From an uncultured Oscillospiraceae bacterium (GTDB taxonomy: Bacteria > Bacillota > Clostridia > Oscillospirales > Oscillospiraceae): DNA of 9,841 nt. The notes under the pieces are model-generated. The model did not search any database and had not been told where the DNA came from. It saw only the letters and a program-made list of their open reading frames with translations. Where the stretch lies: NCBI GenBank assembly GCA_944385455.1, contig CALWXI010000189.1, positions 1 through 9,841 on the forward strand. Direction: 5' to 3'. Position numbers and translations under genes: made by a program. Below, piece by piece: positions 6,239 to 9,841 of this stretch. How positions within the stretch are numbered: the stretch's first letter is position 1; each line of letters opens with the position of its first letter.

Positions 6239-6856
6239 TTAATCCGTGGTTTTTGCGGCCATGCCGCGCTTGAGAATATCCAGAAGGTTTTTCAGGCGCT
6301 CCCGATTCTCGGGAGCGCCTCCGGCCTGCAGGCCGGCGTACAGCGCCGGCACCGCCACGCTCAGCAGCAGTCCCAGCATGTCTCCCAGGTCCCGGTCCCG
6401 GCGCAGATCCAGCAGCTCCGGCCGAACCAGCTCCCGAAGCCGCGAGAGGACCGCGCCGGAGTCCACCATTTCCAGCAGCACGTTCTTCTGCATGCCGCTG
6501 TTGCGGCTGACGATGGCCGCCATAGCGCCCATGCCGCCCAGCTCCCGCTGTTCCCGGTGCTGTACGATGTAGTCATACAGATACAGCACCGCTTCGAACA
6601 TGTCGCCGCCCTCCCGCAGCAGCGCCTCCTCCAGCACCATGGTCAGCTGGTCCATGTATCCCCGCAGCAGATACCGGAACAAATCCTCCTTGTCCTGGAA
6701 ATACATGTAGAAGCTGCCCCGAGGCACGCCGGCCTCCTGGATGATCCGGTTGATGGACGCGTCATTGTAGGCCCGGGAAGCAAATTCCCGGGAGGCGGCA
6801 TTCAGCAGCCGCTCCTGCTTTTCCGCAGGCAGATTGGTGAAGGTGGTAGTGGGCAT
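6239..6856 (-). CDS. TetR/AcrR-family transcriptional regulator
   Basis: DNA-binding repressor, 205 aa, of typical length. The N-terminal three-helix domain covers about 8-60. Its helix-turn-helix is in DASINRIIQEAGVPRGSFYMYF (32-53), with the family pattern of small residue, V-x-x-G-x-x-Y-x-Y-F and the following DKEDLF. The C-terminal ligand-binding part (about 65-195) is alpha-helical and diverged, so the ligand is not predictable. It is the first cistron of the efflux operon, with 12 nt between its stop and the membrane fusion protein start; TetR proteins in this position usually repress their own operon. A 43-nt nested palindrome at 6979-7021 over an upstream promoter is a natural operator candidate. 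The ATG at 6856 has GAGGGAG about eight bases upstream. Confidence 0.92.
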   Translation of the reverse strand: MPTTTFTNLPAEKQERLLNAASREFASRAYNDASINRIIQEAGVPRGSFYMYFQDKEDLFRYLLRGYMDQLTMVLEEALLREGGDMFEAVLYLYDYIVQHREQRELGGMGAMAAIVSRNSGMQKNVLLEMVDSGAVLSRLRELVRPELLDLRRDRDLGDMLGLLLSVAVPALYAGLQAGGAPENRERLKNLLDILKRGMAAKTTD

Positions 6857-6917
6857 GGTGCGCTCCCTCTTTCTCTCTATTACGAAATGACGCCGCCCGT
6901 TTCTTCAACCCATCCGG

Positions 6918-6948
6918 ACCATACACCTTCCACAGGGTGGAAGGTCAA
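6918..6948 (-). promoter_or_regulatory. MerR-type promoter (19-bp spacer with central dyad), P2 of the efflux operon
   Basis: On -, -35 TTGACC (6948-6943) and -10 TATGGT (6923-6918) are 19 nt apart. A perfect inverted repeat with 9-bp arms (ACCTTCCAC / GTGGAAGGT, 6925-6933 and 6937-6945, centre AGG) fills the spacer and overlaps the end of the -35. An overlong 19-bp spacer holding a dyad is the hallmark of promoters activated by MerR-family regulators, which untwist the spacer. The ACCTTCC...GGAAGGT arms closely resemble CueR-type sites. The start near 6911 gives a leader of about 55 nt to the TetR gene. No MerR gene is in the window. Confidence 0.8.
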
Positions 6949-6978
6949 GTCCTTTTGCAAAAGCGGCGCAGAAATCAT

Positions 6979-7021
6979 ATGCGACAACCTGTCAGGTATG
7001 ATACCTGACAGGTTGTCGCAT
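6979..7021. promoter_or_regulatory. 43-nt nested perfect palindrome, candidate TetR operator
   Basis: Two perfectly complementary 21-nt arms (6979-6999 and 7001-7021) flank a single G at 7000. Each arm contains an 11-bp palindrome of its own, ACCTGTCAGGT at 6988-6998 and ACCTGACAGGT at 7002-7012, flanked by GCGACA and TGTCGC; GACAACCTGTC (6983-6993) is a further overlapping dyad. This nesting suits two dimers of a TetR-family repressor. It covers the spacer and -10 of promoter P1. No T run follows on either strand, so a classic terminator is unlikely, though a transcribed hairpin is possible. Confidence 0.7.
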
Positions 7022-7026
7022 TGCAA
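6998..7026 (-). promoter_or_regulatory. Candidate sigma-A promoter P1 of the efflux operon
   Basis: On -, -35 TTGCAA (7026-7021), a 17-nt spacer and -10 TATCAT (7003-6998). Spacer and -10 lie within the nested palindrome, so a protein bound there would block polymerase. The start near 6991 would give a leader of about 135 nt that includes the MerR-type promoter. Confidence 0.55.
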
Positions 7027-7069
7027 GTACCCTGCTGTCTTATTTACAAATTCTTCACAATCTGCGGGG

Positions 7070-7765
7070 CTATGAGGCCAGGCGGCTCTCCCCGGTGGCG
7101 TAGTCGATCTCGACGCCGGGCTGGACGTTGTAGATGAACACGTTGAAGCACACGCCCTCGCCGCCGTCCTCCACAGACAGCGCCTCCATCTGTACCCCCC
7201 GGGCCACCAGCTCCGTGCCCTGGTACACCGGCGTCACCCGGTAGCGGACGTGCTGATCCGTCTCCTGGATGTAGTCCGCCACCAGGTTTTCAAAGGGCAG
7301 CATCCCCTCCACATTCATGTAGCGGGTGCCCGTGATGAGGTTGCACTCGTTGGCGTTCTCCCCGGTGAGCTGGTAGCCGATGAGATGGCAGCGGTTGTAG
7401 AGATACCCGCCGTCCACGATGTCATACTTCACCGACTGCCACCCGCTGGGGTGGATCTGGCCGATATCCCCCCGGTCTTCCGTGGGCATCAGCTCCCGGC
7501 CGATGTTGGCGTAAGCGGTGCCGCACCGGCCCAGCAGATCCAGGGGGCTGTACACCTCGAAGGGATCCGGGGACAACTCATCCGCGGAAAAATCCGGGAG
7601 GTTGCCGTTGAGCTCCACGTAGGGCGCGCCGCTGTACGGCGGCACCTCTTCCAGCGAGATGGCCGTCTCCTGTTGGTACCAGTGCAGCAGCGCTGCCGCG
7701 GCAATGGCCAGCAGCGTCACCGCCACGCTCCAGCCGGAGCGGCGCTTCGCTTTACGTCTTGCCAT
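7070..7765 (-). CDS. Membrane-anchored DNA/RNA non-specific endonuclease (EndA/NucA-like)
   Basis: Probable secreted or surface-bound nuclease of the beta-beta-alpha metal family, 231 aa. A basic N-terminus (MARRKAKRR) and one hydrophobic segment at about 13-28, with no clear cleavage site, suggest a signal anchor with the enzyme outside. The catalytic block is YNRCHLIGYQLTG at 123-135 with general-base candidate H127, followed by CNLITGTRYMNVEGMLPFEN at 141-160. N142 and N151, nine residues apart, are the likely metal-side asparagines, by analogy with EndA. NRCH replaces the DRGH of classical members, a variant common in Firmicutes relatives. The ATG at 7765 has GAGAGGAG six bases upstream and lies inside the preceding gene (14-nt overlap). 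Relatives serve in DNA uptake, nucleotide scavenging or defence; which applies here is unknown. Confidence 0.83.
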   Translation of the reverse strand: MARRKAKRRSGWSVAVTLLAIAAAALLHWYQQETAISLEEVPPYSGAPYVELNGNLPDFSADELSPDPFEVYSPLDLLGRCGTAYANIGRELMPTEDRGDIGQIHPSGWQSVKYDIVDGGYLYNRCHLIGYQLTGENANECNLITGTRYMNVEGMLPFENLVADYIQETDQHVRYRVTPVYQGTELVARGVQMEALSVEDGGEGVCFNVFIYNVQPGVEIDYATGESRLAS

Positions 7766-8180
7766 GATCTGCTCCTCTCACATAACGCTCCCGGGTGATG
7801 GCCTTGTGGGAATGACCGGGAAACTCCGTCCGCTCCGCCAGCAGAAACCCCGCCGCGGCGGGGTCCCAGGCAAGATGCACGTCTGCCGGATAGGCCCGGT
7901 TCCAGCGGTAGAGCACCACCGCCTCCGCCCGGTCCAGCACCCCCGCCGGGGGCCGGTCCTCAAAAAAACAGACCTCACCCGCGCCGGCCTTCTCCCAGAA
8001 GTCCGGCGCCGTCCGGACCCGGGTCTCTCCGGGAAACAGCGGTCCGGAATCCGGCGCCGTCCACAGCGTTCCCTCTCCGCACAGGTCCAAAAGATCCGCC
8101 AGCTGCACCCGGTCCCGGCTCAGCCGCCGGCCGTTGAACCGCAGTCCGTTCCGGTCGTCCACACACAGCGCGGCGATCAT
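7752..8180 (-). CDS. Conserved small protein of unknown function upstream of the nuclease
   Basis: I do not recognise a named function. The 142-aa product has no signal peptide or membrane segment and should be cytoplasmic. It opens with MIAALCVDDRNGLRFNGRR, continues SRDRVQLADLLDL, has an acidic/aromatic stretch VCFFEDRP near 70-77, and ends with SHKAITRERY and a polar tail. The conserved look of VDDxxGLxFNxRRxSRD suggests a folded domain rather than a spurious reading frame. The start is the ATG at 8180, because AGGAGG then lies seven bases upstream; the ATG at 8186 is only one base from that RBS. A good promoter stands at 8229-8257. The stop overlaps the nuclease start by 14 nt, so the two are co-transcribed and probably coupled. 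Being a partner or cytoplasmic inhibitor of the nuclease is a guess. Confidence 0.75.
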   Translation of the reverse strand: MIAALCVDDRNGLRFNGRRLSRDRVQLADLLDLCGEGTLWTAPDSGPLFPGETRVRTAPDFWEKAGAGEVCFFEDRPPAGVLDRAEAVVLYRWNRAYPADVHLAWDPAAAGFLLAERTEFPGHSHKAITRERYVRGADHGKT

Positions 8181-8228
8181 GTCCATCCCTCCTTCGACAG
8201 CAGCTTCAAACACATGTTTCAGTGGGAC

Positions 8229-8257
8229 ATCATACCATGTTTTGCTCCGGTTTGCAA
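8229..8257 (-). promoter_or_regulatory. Sigma-A promoter of the small protein / nuclease operon
   Basis: On -, -35 TTGCAA (8257-8252), a 17-nt spacer and -10 TATGAT (8234-8229), with TG one base before the -10 (extended -10). The start near 8222 leaves a leader of about 40 nt. It lies between the divergent genes and overlaps the likely control region of the deacetylase gene. Confidence 0.75.
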
Positions 8258-8258
8258 G

Positions 8259-8277
8259 GGACGCATAATCAGCGTCC
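8259..8277. repeat. Inverted repeat in the deacetylase upstream region
   Basis: Arms GGACGC (8259-8264) and GCGTCC (8272-8277) flank a 7-nt centre ATAATCA. The sequence CATAATC at 8264-8270 resembles a sigma-G/F-type -10 (CATA-x-TA), but no convincing -35 is found 17-18 nt upstream. It could be an operator for either divergent gene. Confidence 0.35.
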
Positions 8278-8321
8278 TTCGGGAAACACTTTGAAAAACG
8301 TCCCAAGGAGGATTTTTGTCT

Positions 8322-9119
8322 ATGTCTGCACGCCGCGCCGCATTGCTGGCGCTTCCCTGCCTGCTGCTGGCAGGCGTTCTCTATTTCCGCGACCAGCCCC
8401 TGCCCGCCGCCGCTCCGGCGGTGATTCCCGCCTCCGGGGACTGGGGCCTCTCCTTCCCCACAGAGGGAGAATCTCCTGTTGGCAACGCCACCGTAGAGGA
8501 GCTGGCCCAGTACGACGCCTGGTACCTGGGGGACACGGAGCAGCCCGTCATCTATCTCACCTTTGACTGCGGCTACGAAAACGGCTATACCGAGCCCATT
8601 CTGGACGCCCTGGCCAAGCATAATGCCCCCGCCGCCTTCTTCGTGGTGGGCAGCATGGTGGAATCCGCCCCGGACATCGTCCGCCGCATGGCGGAGGAGG
8701 GCCACATCGTGGGCAACCACACCTACCACCATCCGGACATGTCCGCCATCGCCGACGAGGCATCCTTCCGGGAGGAGCTGGAGTCCCTGGAGGCTCTCTA
8801 CCGGGAGACCACCGGACAGGAGATGTCCCATTTTTACCGCCCGCCCCAGGGCAAGTACAGCGAGGAGAACCTCCGCATGGCCCAGGCCCTGGGCTATCAA
8901 ACCGTGTTCTGGAGCCTTGCCTATGTGGATTGGTACGTGGACAACCAGCCCTCGGCGGAGCAGGCCTTTTCCAAGCTGCTGCCCCGCATCCACGACGGCG
9001 CCATCGTTCTGCTCCACTCCACCTCCAAAACCAATGCGGAGATTCTGGACGAGCTCCTCACCCGCTGGGAGGAGATGGGCTTCACCTTCGCTCCCCTGAC
9101 AGACCTGCCTCAGGCGTGA
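8322..9119 (+). CDS. pdaA: PdaA-like polysaccharide deacetylase (spore cortex, CE4 family)
   Basis: Probable peptidoglycan N-acetylmuramic acid de-N-acetylase needed for muramic delta-lactam in spore cortex; 265 aa, typical length. A hydrophobic segment at about 6-21 serves as signal or anchor, so it acts outside the membrane. CE4 motifs in order: TFDCGYENG at 80-88 (catalytic D82, with Cys83 where ordinary CE4 enzymes have a second Asp); NHTYHH at 132-137 with metal histidines H133 and H137; FYRPPQGKYS at 171-180 with R173; VDWY at 202-205; and LLHST at 230-234 with H232. The run after motif 3 (SEENLRMAQALGYQTVFWSLAYVDW) is characteristic of PdaA. The start is ATG at 8322, with AAGGAGG ten bases upstream; the in-frame TTG at 8316 is too close to that RBS. 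Forespore control would be expected, but the promoter is uncertain. Confidence 0.92.
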   Translation: MSARRAALLALPCLLLAGVLYFRDQPLPAAAPAVIPASGDWGLSFPTEGESPVGNATVEELAQYDAWYLGDTEQPVIYLTFDCGYENGYTEPILDALAKHNAPAAFFVVGSMVESAPDIVRRMAEEGHIVGNHTYHHPDMSAIADEASFREELESLEALYRETTGQEMSHFYRPPQGKYSEENLRMAQALGYQTVFWSLAYVDWYVDNQPSAEQAFSKLLPRIHDGAIVLLHSTSKTNAEILDELLTRWEEMGFTFAPLTDLPQA

Positions 9120-9151
9120 GTGCCGGGAACCGGATGGCTCCCCGTCCCGGC

Positions 9152-9188
9152 AAAAACAGCCTGGCCGCGCAATGCGCGGCCAGGCTGT
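9152..9188 (-). terminator. Terminator between convergent pdaA-like and ATP-grasp genes
   Basis: A 15-bp perfect GC-rich stem (9156-9170 with 9174-9188, loop AAT) is followed on - by five T residues (9156-9152). The stop of the minus-strand gene is 12 nt away. On + no T run follows, but the hairpin may still help end deacetylase transcripts. Confidence 0.9.
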
Positions 9189-9199
9189 CTGCAGACGGC

Positions 9200-9841
9200 T
9201 CAGTCAGCCAGCTCAAAGGCATCCCGGACGAAGCGGTCCACTTCTTCCAGCGAATCGAAGCAGGCGATGGCCACCTGGTTGCCCATGGTGCCCGCCAGAG
9301 CGTCCGGCATCCGGGTGAAGAGCCGGGCATGGGCGCCGCACTCCAGCTGCAGCTGGGGCAGCGTGCGTACATAATGGTTCTCATCCCGGCGTCCGGCGTA
9401 GACGCAGTAGCTGTGGGGGCCATCGTAGCTGTGGCGCAGCTCGTCAAAGGCCACCATGTCCGCCCAGATCTGATAGACATCCACACTCTGGCCGAAGTTC
9501 AGCATATCGGGGGTGTAGCCGCCGGCGGGGCGCATGTTCACCTCCAGGCCCACAATGTCGCCCTTGGCGCCCAGACCGGGCTTGTTCTCCGTCAGCCGGA
9601 AGAACTCCAGATGGAAGAAGCGGCTGAACACCCCGAAGGACGCCAGCACCGCCCGGCCCGCCTTCTCCACGTCGGCGGGGACCTCCTTGTCCACATAATA
9701 GTAGGTGGGCACGCCCTCGTTCACCATGTCCATGATGGAGTTGCGGGTGATGTGGCTGGCGGCGAAGAGCACCTCGCCCTTGGAGTTGCACACGCCGTCA
9801 TAGGTGGTGACCACGCCGGGAACGAACTCCTCCATGAGATA
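9200..9841 (-). CDS. ATP-grasp domain protein (carboxylate-amine ligase-like), 5' part missing
   Basis: Only the C-terminal 213 aa are in the window; the frame is open to the right edge, so the true start lies outside and the ATG at 9835 is internal. The visible part covers the second half of an ATP-grasp fold. EEFVPG near the left end and HLEFFRL followed by GLEVNMRPAGGYTPDM carry the acidic and asparagine residues (E..N) that normally bind Mg-ATP. After that come VDVYQIWADMVAF and a terminal alpha/beta part. Such proteins join a carboxylate to an amine or thiol through an acyl-phosphate; the substrate cannot be told from this fragment. It does not look like carbamoyl-phosphate synthase or biotin carboxylase in its C-terminal part. 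It is convergent with the deacetylase gene and followed by its own terminator. Confidence 0.82.
   Translation of the reverse strand, partial: YLMEEFVPGVVTTYDGVCNSKGEVLFAASHITRNSIMDMVNEGVPTYYYVDKEVPADVEKAGRAVLASFGVFSRFFHLEFFRLTENKPGLGAKGDIVGLEVNMRPAGGYTPDMLNFGQSVDVYQIWADMVAFDELRHSYDGPHSYCVYAGRRDENHYVRTLPQLQLECGAHARLFTRMPDALAGTMGNQVAIACFDSLEEVDRFVRDAFELAD

Noticed and set aside
6979..7021. The palindrome as a Rho-independent terminator of the nuclease gene
   Set aside because: No T run on either strand, and it overlaps promoter elements; a regulatory site explains the nested symmetry better.
5774..7075. 433-aa open frame on + opposite the fusion protein and TetR gene
   Set aside because: Runs antisense through two real genes and the operator region; composition is that of a shadow frame.
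8187..9017. N-terminal extension of the small-protein frame on -
   Set aside because: It would cross the divergent promoter region and run antisense to the deacetylase gene; the RBS supports the start at 8180.

Overview
The window is about 60% GC, with strong AAGGAGG-type ribosome binding sites, tightly packed operons and short, hairpin-terminated transcription units. A PdaA-type spore-cortex deacetylase, an RsiV-like anti-sigma factor and the style of the efflux operon and ATP-grasp protein point to a high-GC, spore-forming Clostridia, most likely Oscillospiraceae (the Flavonifractor/Oscillibacter neighbourhood). The genus is an inference from the family mix, not something the sequence proves.

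Layout from left to right: (1) tRNA-Ala(GGC) on + with its own extended -10 promoter and a strong terminator (1-158). (2) A CysK-type cysteine synthase on - (205-1137) with its own sigma-A promoter and two altered positions in the substrate loop. (3) A two-gene ECF sigma / RsiV-like anti-sigma operon on - (2577-1253), preceded by a candidate ECF-type promoter that suggests autoregulation. (4) A four-gene efflux operon on -: TetR regulator, membrane fusion protein, MacB-type ATPase and FtsX/MacB permease (6856-2695), with stop/start junctions of 12, 5 and -4 nt. (5) A 213-nt control region in front of that operon (6857-7069) holding two different promoters. (6) A conserved small protein of unknown function and a membrane-anchored EndA/NucA-like nuclease on -, overlapping by 14 nt (8180-7070). 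(7) A divergent pdaA-like polysaccharide deacetylase on + (8322-9119). (8) A convergent, 5'-truncated ATP-grasp gene on - that runs off the right edge, with a 15-bp terminator hairpin between the two.

How the parts work together: the membrane fusion protein, ATPase and permease should form one ABC efflux complex, with the TetR protein as the first cistron and probable local repressor. The sigma/anti-sigma pair is a separate envelope-stress unit whose relatives respond to lysozyme. The most interesting part is the efflux control region. One promoter carries a 43-nt nested perfect palindrome across its -10 and spacer, a good candidate for TetR-family binding. A second promoter downstream has the 19-bp spacer and central perfect dyad that mark MerR-family activation, although no MerR gene lies in the window. 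The operon therefore looks wired to two unrelated drug- or metal-sensing regulators in series.

No mobile element, CRISPR array, riboswitch or phage gene was seen, and no gene-free stretch exceeds about 215 bases.
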